A DNA stretch of 64,000 nt from Nocardioides ginsengisegetis (GCF_014138045.1 NZ_JACGXA010000001.1:1466001-1530000); one strand, 5' to 3'; shown: positions 1-9,144, counted from the first letter of the stretch. A program made the numbers and translations. Notes: generated by a model from the letters alone, not told the origin.

Positions 1-9
1 GTTTCAAGA

Positions 10-24
10 CCCCCTGTGAGGGGG
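10..24. other. short GC stem-loop at window start
   Basis: CCCCCT (10-15) and AGGGGG (19-24) form a perfect 6-bp stem with a 3-base loop just before the first gene. It could be the end of a terminator for an upstream gene outside the window. There is no T-rich tail. Confidence 0.3.
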
Positions 25-35
25 ACGTAGGAGTT

Positions 36-866
36 ATGGGAGATATGGGTGGGATTGCGGACCAGGCGGAGCGCGCTGGCCGCCAGGCGGAGAACAGCGA
101 CTGGCTGGACTACGCGGTCCGCATCGGCATGGTGGCCTACGGCATCGTCAACCTGATGATCGCGTGGATCGCCGCAGAGCTGGCGCTGGGCGACTCCTCC
201 GGCAAGGCCTCGAGCCAGGGCGCGCTGCACAAGCTCGCCCAGCAGCCCTTCGGGGGCGCGCTGGTCTGGCTCGTCGCGATCGGCATGGTCCTGCTGGTCA
301 TCTGGCGCCTCCTCGAGGCGGCCCTGGGCCACCGGGACGAGGAGGGTGGCAAGCGCTGGCGCAAGCGGGCCGTCTCGGCCGGCAAGGCCGCGATCTACGG
401 CGCCGTGGGGGTCTCGGCCTTCAAGGTCGCCACCGGCAGCGGGTCCTCCGGCAAGGGCGGGCAGTCGACGACCTCCAAGATCATGGACTGGCCGGGCGGC
501 ACCTGGATCATCGGCCTGGTCGGCGCCGCGATCGTCGCCTACGGCCTCAACAACATCCGCCGTGCCTGGACCGAGAAGTTCCGCGAGCACCTCAGCGCCG
601 AGGGCCAGGGCGGTGACGCGGGCAAGGCCTACATCTGGTTCGGCAAGATCGGCTACATGGCCAAGGGCGCGGCCTTCATCGTCATCGGCGGCCTGTTCGT
701 CTACGCCGCGACCAGCCACAAGCCCAAGAAGGCGGGCGGCCTCGACGATGCCCTGCACAAGGTGCTGCAGCAGCCCTACGGGCCGGTGCTGCTCATGGTG
801 ATCGCCGCGGGCATCGCCTGCTACGGCCTCTTCTGCTTCGCCCGCGCCCGGCACCTGTCGCGGTAG
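36..866 (+). CDS. DUF1206 family multi-pass membrane protein
   Basis: The 276-residue protein shows three repeated units, each with a hydrophobic segment pair. They begin near YAVRIGMVAYGIVNL (about residue 26), GKAAIYGAVGVSAFK (about 117) and GKIGYMAKGAAFIVIGG (about 203). This is the pattern of the actinobacterial DUF1206 family, whose function is unknown. The protein is expected in the cytoplasmic membrane with short polar linkers rich in Gly, Ser and Lys. The ATG at 36 lies only 2 bases after GGAG (30-33). The in-frame ATG at 45 is 11 bases from it, so the true start may be residue 4. The gene stands alone and is followed by an unrelated oxidoreductase. The family call is fairly secure; no function can be given. 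Confidence 0.85.
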   Translation: MGDMGGIADQAERAGRQAENSDWLDYAVRIGMVAYGIVNLMIAWIAAELALGDSSGKASSQGALHKLAQQPFGGALVWLVAIGMVLLVIWRLLEAALGHRDEEGGKRWRKRAVSAGKAAIYGAVGVSAFKVATGSGSSGKGGQSTTSKIMDWPGGTWIIGLVGAAIVAYGLNNIRRAWTEKFREHLSAEGQGGDAGKAYIWFGKIGYMAKGAAFIVIGGLFVYAATSHKPKKAGGLDDALHKVLQQPYGPVLLMVIAAGIACYGLFCFARARHLSR

Positions 867-893
867 TCACCGGTCGCCTGCGAGGCTGGTCGC

Positions 894-2270
894 ATGAGCG
901 ACCACGGGACTGACCAGACCGAGCACGTCGACGTCGTCGTGGTGGGCCTGGGGCCCGGCGGCGAGCACGCCGCGCAGAAGCTCGCCGAGGCCGGGCTCTC
1001 CGTGGTCGGGGTGGAGCGCGGGCTGGTCGGGGGCGAGTGTCCGTTCTACGGCTGCATCCCGTCCAAGATGATGATCCGGGCCGCCGACGCGCTCGCCGAG
1101 GCGCGGCGTGCCCAGCACCTCGCCGGCGACGTCGAGATCCGCCCCGACTGGGGCAGGGTCGCCACGCGGATCGACAAGCAGGCCACCAACCACTGGGACG
1201 ACGAGTCCCATGCGACCCGGCTCACCGAGGCGGGCGTCCGGATCGTGCGCGGCCACGGGCGGCTCGACGGGCCGGGTCGGGTCCGCGTCGACGGGACGAC
1301 GTACGTCGCTGCCCGCGGGGTGGTCCTCAACGCCGGCACCGAGCCGGCCACCCTCCCGATCGACGGCCTGGCCGCGACCCCGCACTGGACCAACCGCGAG
1401 GTGGTCCGGCTCGCCGAGCTGCCCGCGTCGCTGGTCGTGATCGGCGGCGGGCCGATCGGCGCCGAGCTGACCCAGGTCTTCGCCCGCTTCGGGGTCCGGG
1501 TCAGCCTGCTCGAGGTCGCCGAGCGCATCCTCGGGCCCGAGGAGCCCGAGGCCAGCGCGGTGATCCACCGGGTCCTCGCCGAGGACGGGGTGGACGTCCG
1601 CACCGGGGTCACCATCGACCGGGTCGACCACGACGGGACCTTCCGGGTGCTCGTCGACGGCGAGACCCTCGAGTCCGAGCAGCTGCTGGTCGCGGCCGGT
1701 CGTCGTACCAACCTCGCCGACGTGGGTCTCGAGACCGTCGGCCTGGACCCGGCCGCCCGCGTGGTCGACACCGACGAGCGGATGCGGGCGGGGGAGCGGC
1801 TCTGGGCCGTCGGCGACATCACCGGCAAGGGCGCCTTCACCCACGTGTCGATGTACCAGGCGGCGGTCGCCGTGCGCGACCTCCTCGACCAGGACGGGCC
1901 CCTCGCCGACTACCGCGCGGTCAGCCGGGTGACGTTCACCGACCCCGAGGTGGGGTCGGTCGGGCTCACCGAGCGGCAGGCCCGCGACGCCGGGATCGCC
2001 GTCGTCACCGGGCACGCCGAGATGCCCGAGTCGAGTCGCGGCTGGATCCACCAGGCCGGCAACGAGGGGATCGTGAAGCTCGTGGCCGACAGCGACCGCG
2101 GCATCCTCGTCGGCGGCACCACCGTCGGCCCCTTCGGCGGCGAGGTCCTGGGTCTCGTCGCGGCCGCGGTGCACGCCGAGATCCCGGTCGCGACCCTCCG
2201 CGGGATGCACTTCGCCTACCCGACCTTCCACCGCGCGATCGAGGCCGCGCTGGCGGACCTGGACCTGTGA
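894..2270 (+). CDS. FAD/NAD(P)-dependent disulfide oxidoreductase, dihydrolipoamide dehydrogenase-like
   Basis: This 458-residue protein has the layout of the pyridine nucleotide-disulfide oxidoreductase family. An FAD-binding VVGLGPGGEHAA motif lies near the N-terminus. The redox-active pair Cys49/Cys54 sits in GGECPFYGCIPSK. A second Rossmann motif, VVIGGGPIGAELTQ, lies near residue 182, followed by an FAD-contacting AVGDITG and a dimerisation domain. The C-terminal region that normally carries the catalytic HPT...E dyad reads YPTFHRAIE, so Tyr442 replaces the usual His. A true lipoamide dehydrogenase role is therefore doubtful; a quinone or other small-molecule reductase is possible. No 2-oxo acid dehydrogenase genes are nearby. 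GAGGCT (882-887) lies 6 bases before the ATG. Confidence 0.85.
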   Translation: MSDHGTDQTEHVDVVVVGLGPGGEHAAQKLAEAGLSVVGVERGLVGGECPFYGCIPSKMMIRAADALAEARRAQHLAGDVEIRPDWGRVATRIDKQATNHWDDESHATRLTEAGVRIVRGHGRLDGPGRVRVDGTTYVAARGVVLNAGTEPATLPIDGLAATPHWTNREVVRLAELPASLVVIGGGPIGAELTQVFARFGVRVSLLEVAERILGPEEPEASAVIHRVLAEDGVDVRTGVTIDRVDHDGTFRVLVDGETLESEQLLVAAGRRTNLADVGLETVGLDPAARVVDTDERMRAGERLWAVGDITGKGAFTHVSMYQAAVAVRDLLDQDGPLADYRAVSRVTFTDPEVGSVGLTERQARDAGIAVVTGHAEMPESSRGWIHQAGNEGIVKLVADSDRGILVGGTTVGPFGGEVLGLVAAAVHAEIPVATLRGMHFAYPTFHRAIEAALADLDL

Positions 2271-2469
2271 TCGGCCGCTGATCGTCCGCTGACCGGCGGT
2301 CTGGCGCGGGGTTTGGCCGCTCTCCGACCGGGGCACAGTCCGCTCATGTTCTCGGTGAGGGGCCTTCGCGTCCTCTGCGCGCGCCTGATCCTGTCGATGG
2401 GTGCCCCAGCTCGTAGCTCGGCCAGCCGGTGATGCCCCCTCGGCGACGACCACCAACGGAGGAGACCCC

Positions 2470-3828
2470 ATGACGCAGGACCCGTCCCACGGCGCCGCCG
2501 GCCAGCGCGCCGAGCACGAGATGTCCGACACGAGCGATCGGCTGTACACCACCGAGGAGCTCGGCGCCTACGCCGCGCGACGCCACGACACCCGGCCCGG
2601 CGGGCTGACGCCGCCTCCGGCCGGCCCGCCCCAGCGCACCGTGTACGGCGACCCCCTGACCGACCCGCTCGGGGGCCCCACGGGCAACCACGCCCAGCGG
2701 CCGCCGAGCGGCCCCCCGGTCAACCTCCCGCCGGCCCAGGCGCCGGCCCAGCCTGTGGCCCAGCCGATCTTCACCCAGCCACCCGTCGAGCCGGCCCGGC
2801 CGGTCGTGCCGGTCGAGCCGGTCCGGCCCAGCGTGCCGGCAGCGACCGACGTGCTCCCGGAGGTGGGGGAGCCCGAGGGCGAGGTGCGCCGGTTCATGAC
2901 CGCCACCGACTTCCTCGACCGCCGTGACGGCGACAAGGAGCTCGGCCCGGCGACGTGGGGCTGGCGCGGGGGAGTGCGGCGGTGGAGCGGCGGCCTGATC
3001 AGCCCGAAGATGGGCCCGGCCGAGGTGGCCTACGAGCTGGACCGGCAGACCATCCAGAAGGACTTCGACGGCCCCCGCACGATCGCCTTCATCAACCCCA
3101 AGGGTGGTGCCGCGAAGACGACCGGTGTCCTCGCCGCGGGCTACACGTTCGGGACCGTCCGCGGCGGCGGCGTGGTCGCGTGGGACAACAACGAGACGCG
3201 CGGCACGCTCGGCATCCGGGGCACTCGCAGCACCCACCGCAACACCACGCGCGAGCTGCTCGAGGACCTCTCACGCTTCAGCGACGTCTACCAGTCGCGG
3301 ATCGGCGACCTCGGCGCGTTCGTGCGCAGCCAGGGCGACGCCCACTTCGACGTCCTCGCCTCCGACGAGCGACCCGACGTGACCGGCACGATCAAGGCCG
3401 ACGACTTCGAGGCGGTCCACAAGCTGCTGGAGCGCTTCTACCGCGTCATCCTCATCGACACCGGCAACAACATGCGGGCCGAGAACTGGCTGGCAGCGGC
3501 GGACTCCGCCGACCTGCTCGTGGTGACCAGCACCGTCCGCGAGGACACCGGCTACAGCGGGCTGTGGATGCTCGACGCCCTCCAGGACGCCGGTTACGCC
3601 AACCTCAAGCACAAGACGGTCACGGTCCTCTCCGACCCGTCGGCGCAGGTGGACGCCAAGCTCGCCAACGACCTGGTCGAGGTCTACGAGCAGCGCACCC
3701 GTGCGGTCTACCGGGTGCCCTACGACCCGGCGCTCGTCGCCGGATCGGTCGTGCCCTACGCCCAGCTCTCCCACCACACCCGGATGCAGTGGCTCAAGGC
3801 GTGCGCGGGGATGGCCTCCGCGCTCTGA
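2470..3828 (+). CDS. ParA/MinD-like ATPase with proline-rich N-terminal region
   Basis: The ATG at 2470 is preceded by a strong GGAGGAGA site (2458-2465), giving 452 residues; an in-frame GTG at 2401 lacks such support. Residues 1 to about 135 are proline-rich and look disordered. The P-loop ATPase domain starts near residue 205 with NPKGGAAKTT (about 209-218), a variant of the deviant Walker A box KGGxGKT, and continues with ILIDTGNN and VVTSTVRED. Similar proteins occur beside type VII secretion genes and as orphan MinD-like ATPases in actinobacteria. No ParB, septum-site or ESX gene is visible here, so the partner is unknown. The 199 bases before it (2271-2469) show no other gene. Confidence 0.75.
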   Translation: MTQDPSHGAAGQRAEHEMSDTSDRLYTTEELGAYAARRHDTRPGGLTPPPAGPPQRTVYGDPLTDPLGGPTGNHAQRPPSGPPVNLPPAQAPAQPVAQPIFTQPPVEPARPVVPVEPVRPSVPAATDVLPEVGEPEGEVRRFMTATDFLDRRDGDKELGPATWGWRGGVRRWSGGLISPKMGPAEVAYELDRQTIQKDFDGPRTIAFINPKGGAAKTTGVLAAGYTFGTVRGGGVVAWDNNETRGTLGIRGTRSTHRNTTRELLEDLSRFSDVYQSRIGDLGAFVRSQGDAHFDVLASDERPDVTGTIKADDFEAVHKLLERFYRVILIDTGNNMRAENWLAAADSADLLVVTSTVREDTGYSGLWMLDALQDAGYANLKHKTVTVLSDPSAQVDAKLANDLVEVYEQRTRAVYRVPYDPALVAGSVVPYAQLSHHTRMQWLKACAGMASAL

Positions 3829-3883
3829 GAGAGAGGACCCGGGCCGGCCGGTGATGCGTCCCCCGACCGACCCTCGTGGTCCG

Positions 3884-4495
3884 TCAGGCGGCGGCTTGCG
3901 CCGGCCACTCCAGTCGGAACCACTGGGGAGCCCCCGGCGACCGGGCAGCGTGTGCGCCGGCCTCCTGGGGGTCGATCTGGCGGATCTGCCAGCCGGGGAA
4001 GGCGTCCTCGACGGCGGCGAGGTCCGCACCCCTCCGGCGCAGGAGACCGGCGCCGCGCGGCCTGGTGCAGATCAGGATGGCCGCGCCGGGGTTGGCCAGC
4101 TGGGTGACGCCGCGGCCCAGGGCCCGGCGACGCGCGCCAGTGAGGCCCTCGAAGCAGCCGATGTCGAGGTAGAGGTCGAAGTCCTGCCCGATGCCCGTCC
4201 CCGGCAGGTACGCGACGTCGCCGATGACGAAGCGGGTCTCGGGTCCCTCGCGGCGCATGGCGCGGTCGACGGCCGGTCGGGCCTCGTCGATCCCCACGGC
4301 GTCCCAGCCGCGCCGCGAGAGCTCCATCGTGTGCAGCCCCGATCCGCACCCGATGTCGAGGGCCCGCCCCAGCCGTCCGTCGCGCTCGGCCTGCTCGCGG
4401 TCGAGGATCGCGGTGAGCCCCAGCCGCTCGACCGCGCCGGCGCGCTGCCAGGGGGTGATGCCGAGACGGTAGGCGAGGCTGTAGGCGCTCCTCAT
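3884..4495 (-). CDS. class I SAM-dependent methyltransferase
   Basis: The 203-residue protein contains the SAM-binding motif I ALDIGCGSGLHT and an acidic residue ending beta-2 (AVGIDEA), typical of class I Rossmann methyltransferases. The substrate is not evident. The start is set at 4495 because GAGGAG lies about 6 bases upstream on the minus strand. A longer reading starting at 4573 would overlap the divergent TetR gene and adds low-complexity residues. It is divergently arranged with the TetR regulator at 4557, which may control it. It converges with the ParA-like gene; the 55 bases between them show no clear terminator. Confidence 0.75.
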   Translation of the reverse strand: MRSAYSLAYRLGITPWQRAGAVERLGLTAILDREQAERDGRLGRALDIGCGSGLHTMELSRRGWDAVGIDEARPAVDRAMRREGPETRFVIGDVAYLPGTGIGQDFDLYLDIGCFEGLTGARRRALGRGVTQLANPGAAILICTRPRGAGLLRRRGADLAAVEDAFPGWQIRQIDPQEAGAHAARSPGAPQWFRLEWPAQAAA

Positions 4496-4512
4496 GGGAG
4501 GCTCCTCAAATT

Positions 4513-4549
4513 GATTCGGGTAGAACTTGAATGAATCTCCTCCTAGAGT
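4513..4549. promoter_or_regulatory. divergent control region between methyltransferase and TetR genes
   Basis: GATTC (4513-4517) and GAATC (4533-4537) form inverted arms in an AT-richer stretch between the two divergent starts. TAGAGT (4544-4549) is a candidate -10 box 7 bases before the TetR ATG. A TetR operator here would fit the arrangement, but the dyad is short. Confidence 0.35.
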
Positions 4550-4556
4550 GATCCCG

Positions 4557-5195
4557 ATGTCCGAGCCTGTCAAACCCCGACGCCCCTATCGGTCCGCCGT
4601 GCGCGCCGAGCGGGCCCGACAGAGCCGCGACCGCATCCTCGACGCGGCGACGACGCGCTTCCTCGAGCTGGGCTTCGGGCGGGCTTCGGTGCGGGTGATC
4701 GCGAGCGATGCAGGGGTGAGCGAGGACCTGGTCTTCCACCTCTTCGGCTCCAAGCGCGGGCTGCTCGGCGCCGTGATGGCGCGCGAGCCCGATCCCGGCC
4801 TGGAGACCCTGGCGGCGAGCGGTGGCGCGGCCGTCGTGCGCGACGAGGAGGACCAGCGGCGCCAGGTTGCGCTCCTGGCCGAGCGTGTGGGAGCCGACCT
4901 GGCCCGGGTGCGACCGCTGGACGACATGCTCCGCGCCGCCGCCGCCGTCGACCCCGAGCTGGCGGCCGTGCGCGAGGACCTCCACCTGCGCCGGCGGCGC
5001 GAGGCGACGACGGCGATCACCCGGTGGATGCACGACCGCGGTCCGCTGCGCCAGGGGGTGGACGAGGCGTCGGCCCTGGTGTGGACGCTCACCAGCCCCG
5101 AGGTCCACCACCTCCTGGTCGAGGGGTGGGGGTGGTCGCAGGGCAAGTACGTCGACTGGCTGCGCACCAACCTCGAAGCGGGGCTCCTGTCCTGA
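4557..5195 (+). CDS. TetR/AcrR family transcriptional regulator
   Basis: The 212-residue protein has an N-terminal helix-turn-helix domain (SRDRILDAATTRFLELGFG, then VRVIASDAGVSEDLVFHLFG) and an all-helical C-terminal ligand-binding domain. Members bind palindromic operators as dimers and release them on binding small ligands. The ATG at 4557 has no SD sequence but TAGAGT lies 7 bases upstream, which suggests a leaderless transcript. TTG 4527 and GTG 4548 are alternative starts. It is divergent from a methyltransferase and directly upstream of a quinone oxidoreductase, either of which could be its target. The ligand cannot be read from the sequence. Confidence 0.85.
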   Translation: MSEPVKPRRPYRSAVRAERARQSRDRILDAATTRFLELGFGRASVRVIASDAGVSEDLVFHLFGSKRGLLGAVMAREPDPGLETLAASGGAAVVRDEEDQRRQVALLAERVGADLARVRPLDDMLRAAAAVDPELAAVREDLHLRRRREATTAITRWMHDRGPLRQGVDEASALVWTLTSPEVHHLLVEGWGWSQGKYVDWLRTNLEAGLLS

Positions 5196-5210
5196 GCTAG
5201 CGTCGGGGCC

Positions 5211-6227
5211 ATGCGTGCTGTCGTCCACACCGAGACCGGTCCGTCGTCCGTCCTGCGCGTGGTCGAGCGTGACCTGCCCGAGCCCGGGCCCGGCGAGGTC
5301 CGGGTCAGGGTCGCCCGGGCGGGGGTCAACCCGACCGACTGGAAGTTCCGCACCGCGCCCCAGCTGGCCTACGACGAGGTCACCCCCGGCCAGGACGGCG
5401 CCGGCGTGGTCGACGCGGTGGGGGAGGGCGTCACCGGCCTGGCGGTCGGGCAGCGCGTGTGGCTGGTGCTGGCCCAGCACGGCCGCGCCCATGGGTCGGC
5501 CGCCGAGTTCACCGTCCAGCCGGCCGACCGGGTCGTGCCGCTGCCCGACGGTGCCGACTTCGACCTCGGCGCCAGCCTCGGCGTCCCGGCCGTCACGGCC
5601 CACCGCGCCCTGACGTCGGGGGAGGGCGGACCCACCCGGCTCGGCCCGGGCGCGCTCACCGGTCGCACGGTCCTTGTCCAGGGCGGTGCCGGCGCCGTCG
5701 GCAATGCCGCGATCCAGCTCGCCCGCTGGTCCGGGGCCACCGTCGTCACGACGGTCAGCAGCCCCGAGAAGGCCGCGCTCGCCACCGCCGCCGGCGCGCA
5801 CCACGTCGTGAACTACCGCGAGGGACACCCCGAGGAGCAGATCCTGGCGGTCGCCCCGGGCGGCGTCGACCTCGTCGTGGAGGTCGCCCCCGCGCAGAAC
5901 AACGAGATCGACCTGGCCGTCACCCGCGTCCACGCGACGATCGCGATCTACGCCAACAACGGCGGCGACGAGCTCACCGTGCCGTTGCGGTCCACCTTCT
6001 CCAAGAACCTGCGCTACCAGTTCGTGATCCTCTACACACTCGACGAGGCGCTCCGACGCGCCGCGGTCGAGGACGTCTCCGCCGCCGTCGCGGCCGGTGC
6101 CGTCCGTGTGGGCGCGGACGCCGGCGTACCGCTCCACCACTACGCGCTGGACCAGCTGGCCGCCGCCCACGACGCCGTCCAGTCCGGCGTGGTCGGCAAG
6201 GTCCTCGTCGACGTCGCCGACTGGTAG
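5211..6227 (+). CDS. zinc-independent quinone oxidoreductase (MDR superfamily)
   Basis: The 338-residue protein has a GroES-like N-terminal domain (GPGEVRVRVARAGVNPTDWK) and a Rossmann domain with VQGGAGAVGNAAIQLAR (about residues 155-171). This matches NADPH:quinone reductases of the medium-chain dehydrogenase/reductase superfamily. The Cys/His zinc ligands of alcohol dehydrogenases are not seen. It would reduce quinones or related enones with NADPH in the cytoplasm. The ATG at 5211 lies 7 bases after TAGCGT (5198-5203), so the transcript may be leaderless and separate from the TetR gene that ends 15 bases earlier. The physiological substrate is unknown. Confidence 0.85.
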   Translation: MRAVVHTETGPSSVLRVVERDLPEPGPGEVRVRVARAGVNPTDWKFRTAPQLAYDEVTPGQDGAGVVDAVGEGVTGLAVGQRVWLVLAQHGRAHGSAAEFTVQPADRVVPLPDGADFDLGASLGVPAVTAHRALTSGEGGPTRLGPGALTGRTVLVQGGAGAVGNAAIQLARWSGATVVTTVSSPEKAALATAAGAHHVVNYREGHPEEQILAVAPGGVDLVVEVAPAQNNEIDLAVTRVHATIAIYANNGGDELTVPLRSTFSKNLRYQFVILYTLDEALRRAAVEDVSAAVAAGAVRVGADAGVPLHHYALDQLAAAHDAVQSGVVGKVLVDVADW

Positions 6228-6230
6228 GGT
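6225..6230 (+). promoter_or_regulatory. candidate -10 box for the pyr operon
   Basis: TAGGGT overlaps the stop codon of the preceding gene and would place the transcript start near 6237, just upstream of the PyrR-binding hairpin. No convincing -35 box is seen. Confidence 0.35.
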
Positions 6231-6245
6231 CGGGGCCGTTCGACA

Positions 6246-6282
6246 TCCTTTAACGAGCCGTCCCGTGAGGCGGAGAAGGAGG
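6246..6282 (+). promoter_or_regulatory. PyrR-binding RNA element overlapping the pyrR SD sequence
   Basis: The leader folds as an upper stem CCGUC (6258-6262) with GGCGG (6269-6273) closing the hexaloop CCGUGA (6263-6268), which fits the PyrR loop consensus CNGNGA. A purine-containing internal loop follows. The lower stem pairs UCCUU (6246-6250) with AAGGA (6276-6280), which is part of the SD sequence AAGGAGG (6276-6282) of pyrR. PyrR bound to UMP or UTP would stabilise this fold and hide the SD sequence, giving translational repression as described in mycobacteria. No terminator is visible here, unlike Bacillus. Confidence 0.82.
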
Positions 6283-6293
6283 TCTGCAGTTCT

Positions 6294-6908
6294 GTGACTG
6301 CGCCCCAGGCAACACCCCACGCAACAACTGAGTCTTCACCCGACGCCGCGACCGATGGCCGCACCGTCCTCGACGCCCGTGACATCACCCGGGCCCTCAC
6401 CCGCATCTCGCACGAGATCCTCGAGCGCAACAAGGGCGCCGGCGATCTCGTCCTCCTCGGCATCCCGAGCCGGGGCGTCCCGCTGGCCCAGCGGATCGCG
6501 GAGCGGATCGCCTCCGTCGAGGGGTACGCCGTGCCGGTCGGCTCGCTGGACGTGACGATGTACCGCGACGACCTCCGCATGAAGCCGGCCCGCGCGCTGC
6601 TGCCGACGCAGATCCCCGCCGGCGGCATCGACGGCAAGACCGTCGTCCTCGTCGACGACGTGCTGTTCTCGGGCCGCACCATCCGCGCCGCCCTCGACGC
6701 GCTCAACGACCTGGGCCGTCCCAAGGCGGTCCGCCTGGCCGTGCTGGTCGACCGCGGGCACCGCGAGCTCCCGATCCGCGCCGACTTCGTCGGCAAGAAC
6801 CTCCCGACCTCGCTGGTCGAGCGGGTCAGGGTCCGGCTCGAGGGCATCGACGACGTCGACGCGGTGACCATCCACGGCAGCGTGACGACGGACGGAGCCG
6901 ACGCATGA
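6294..6908 (+). CDS. pyrR: bifunctional pyr operon regulator / uracil phosphoribosyltransferase PyrR
   Basis: The 204-residue protein has the type I phosphoribosyltransferase fold, with the PRPP-binding motif [18 protein letters not shown] (about residues 118-135) and the PyrR-typical [10 protein letters not shown] segment. It senses UMP/UTP by binding the pyr mRNA leader and can convert uracil and PRPP to UMP. The GTG start has a good AAGGAGG site 11 bases upstream, which lies inside the predicted PyrR-binding hairpin. The first 20 residues or so are a poorly conserved extension. It is the first gene of the operon, and its stop overlaps the pyrB start (ATGA). Confidence 0.95.
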   Translation: MTAPQATPHATTESSPDAATDGRTVLDARDITRALTRISHEILERNKGAGDLVLLGIPSRGVPLAQRIAERIASVEGYAVPVGSLDVTMYRDDLRMKPARALLPTQIPAGGIDGKTVVLVDDVLFSGRTIRAALDALNDLGRPKAVRLAVLVDRGHRELPIRADFVGKNLPTSLVERVRVRLEGIDDVDAVTIHGSVTTDGADA

Positions 6909-7861
6909 AGCGACACCTGCTCAGCGCGGCCGACCTGACCCGCGACGACGCCGAGCTGGTGCTGCGCACCGCCGAGGAGCTCCGCTCGCTGGCCGACCGG
7001 CCGATCAAGAAGCTGCCGGCGCTGCGCGGCCGCACGGTGGTCAACCTCTTCTTCGAGGACTCCACCCGCACCCGCATCTCGTTCGAGGCCGCGGCCAAGC
7101 GGCTCTCGGCGGACGTCATCAACTTCTCGGCCAAGGGCTCCAGCCTGTCCAAGGGCGAGAGCCTCAAGGACACGGCGCTCACGCTCGAGGCGATGGGCGC
7201 GGACGCCGTTGTCGTCCGCCACGGCGCGAGCGGTGCCCCGCACCGGCTGGCCCACTCGGGCTGGGTGCGCTCCAGCGTGGTCAACGCCGGCGACGGCACC
7301 CACGAGCACCCCACCCAGGCCCTGCTCGACGCCTTCACCATGTGGCGCCACATCGGGGAGTCGAAGCCCGGCGGCCTCGAGGGCCGCAAGGTCGCGATCG
7401 TCGGCGACGTCCTGCACAGCCGGGTCGCCCGCTCCAACGCGCTGCTGCTCCGCACGCTCGGCGCTGAGGTCACCCTGGTGGCCCCGCCGACGCTCTTCCC
7501 CGTGGGGATCGAGGGCTGGCCGGTCGAGACGTCGTACGACCTCGACAGCGTGCTGCCCAAGGCCGACGCCGTGATGATGCTGCGCGTCCAGCGCGAGCGG
7601 ATGCACGGTGGCTTCTTCCCCACGGCCCGGGAGTACTCCCGCCGCTACGGCCTCGACGGCAGGCGGATGGCGATGCTCCAGGACCACACCATCGTGATGC
7701 ACCCCGGCCCGATGGTCCGCGGCATGGAGATCACCGCCGACGTGGCCGACTCCGACCGCTCGGTCATCGTCGAGCAGGTGACCAACGGTGTCGCCGTCCG
7801 GATGGCCGTCCTGTACCTGCTGCTCGGTGGTTCCGAGCCTTCGATCGGAGAGACCGAGTGA
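6905..7861 (+). CDS. pyrB: aspartate carbamoyltransferase catalytic subunit
   Basis: The 318-residue protein joins carbamoyl phosphate and L-aspartate to form carbamoyl aspartate, the committed pyrimidine step. The carbamoyl phosphate site [13 protein letters not shown] (about residues 50-62) and the [12 protein letters not shown] motif are intact. Length and motifs fit the class of catalytic subunits that work without PyrI; no pyrI is present. The ATG overlaps the pyrR stop, and the stop overlaps the GTG of pyrC, so the genes are translationally coupled. Confidence 0.97.
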   Translation: MKRHLLSAADLTRDDAELVLRTAEELRSLADRPIKKLPALRGRTVVNLFFEDSTRTRISFEAAAKRLSADVINFSAKGSSLSKGESLKDTALTLEAMGADAVVVRHGASGAPHRLAHSGWVRSSVVNAGDGTHEHPTQALLDAFTMWRHIGESKPGGLEGRKVAIVGDVLHSRVARSNALLLRTLGAEVTLVAPPTLFPVGIEGWPVETSYDLDSVLPKADAVMMLRVQRERMHGGFFPTAREYSRRYGLDGRRMAMLQDHTIVMHPGPMVRGMEITADVADSDRSVIVEQVTNGVAVRMAVLYLLLGGSEPSIGETE

Positions 7862-9144
7862 CCAGCTACCTCATCCAGAACGTCGCCCTCCTCGGCGGCG
7901 AGCCGACCGACCTGCTCCTCGCCGACGGCGTGGTCAAGGAGATCGGGACGATCGCGCCCGCCGACGGGCTCGAGACCATCGACGCCACCGGCCTGGTCGC
8001 GCTGCCCGGCCTCGTCGACCTCCACACCCACCTGCGCGAGCCGGGTCGTGAGGACGCCGAGACCGTCGAGACCGGCACCCGCGCCGCCGCGATGGGCGGC
8101 TTCACCGCCGTCCACGCGATGGCCAACACCGAGCCTGTCGCCGACACCGCCGGCGTCGTCGAGCAGGTCTGGCGGCTGGGCCGCGAAGCCGGCCACTGCG
8201 ACGTCTATCCCATCGGTGCCGTCACCGTCGGGCTGAAGGGGGAGCAGCTCGCCGAGCTCGGCGCGATGGCCGACTCGGCCGCGCGCGTGCGGGTCTTCTC
8301 CGACGACGGCAAGTGCGTCAGCGACGCGGTGCTGATGCGCCGCGCGCTGGAGTACGTCAAGGCGTTCGACGGCGTCATCGCCCAGCACGCCCAGGAGCCG
8401 CGCCTGACGGAGGGCGCGCAGATGAACGAGGGCGAGCTCTCCGGCCGCCTCGGGCTCGCCGGCTGGCCGGCCGTCGCCGAGGAGGCGATCATCGCCCGCG
8501 ACTGCCTGCTCGCCGCCCACGTCGACTCGCGGTTGCACGTCTGCCACGTCTCCACCGCCGGGTCGGTCGAGATCGTCCGTGACGCCAAGCGCAAGGGCTG
8601 GAACGTCACCGCCGAGGCGTGCCCCCACCACCTGCTGCTGACCGACGACCTGGCCGCGACGTACGACCCGATCTACAAGGTCAACCCGCCGCTGCGCTCG
8701 CAGGCCGACGTGGAGGCGCTGCGCGCCGGCCTGGCCGACGGCACGATCGACATCGTCGCCACCGACCACGCCCCGCACCCCCACGAGGACAAGGACTGCG
8801 AGTGGGCGGCCGCCGCCTTCGGCATGCTCGGCCTCGAGACCGCGCTCTCGATCGTCCAGCAGACGATGGTCGACCCGGGCCTGCTCGACTGGGCCGGCGT
8901 CGCCGAGCGGATGTCGCACGCCCCGGCCCGGATCGGTCGCGTGACCGACCACGGTCGCCCGATCGAGGTGGGGGAGCCGGCCAACGTCGTGCTCTACGAC
9001 CCCTCGGTCCGCCGCACCATCGAGGCGAGCGAGTCCGCGTCCCTCTCCCGCAACACGCCGTATGCCGGGATGGAGCTGCCCGGCCGGGTCGTCGCGACGT
9101 TCCTGCGCGGCACCGCCACGGTGCTCGACGGGAAGCTCCAGTGA
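7858..9144 (+). CDS. pyrC: dihydroorotase (class I)
   Basis: This 428-residue amidohydrolase cyclises carbamoyl aspartate to dihydroorotate. The zinc-binding [10 protein letters not shown] motif (near residue 58) and the second-metal [10 protein letters not shown] segment (about residue 301) are intact. Length near 430 fits the class I, longer type common in Gram-positive bacteria. The GTG start shares bases with the pyrB stop (GTGA), and the 3' end overlaps the GTG start of carA in the same way. Confidence 0.96.
   Translation: MTSYLIQNVALLGGEPTDLLLADGVVKEIGTIAPADGLETIDATGLVALPGLVDLHTHLREPGREDAETVETGTRAAAMGGFTAVHAMANTEPVADTAGVVEQVWRLGREAGHCDVYPIGAVTVGLKGEQLAELGAMADSAARVRVFSDDGKCVSDAVLMRRALEYVKAFDGVIAQHAQEPRLTEGAQMNEGELSGRLGLAGWPAVAEEAIIARDCLLAAHVDSRLHVCHVSTAGSVEIVRDAKRKGWNVTAEACPHHLLLTDDLAATYDPIYKVNPPLRSQADVEALRAGLADGTIDIVATDHAPHPHEDKDCEWAAAAFGMLGLETALSIVQQTMVDPGLLDWAGVAERMSHAPARIGRVTDHGRPIEVGEPANVVLYDPSVRRTIEASESASLSRNTPYAGMELPGRVVATFLRGTATVLDGKLQ

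Noticed and set aside
867..2552. 561-codon open frame antisense to the disulfide oxidoreductase
   Set aside because: The sense protein has clear catalytic motifs. The antisense product is repetitive and charged, with no SD sequence.
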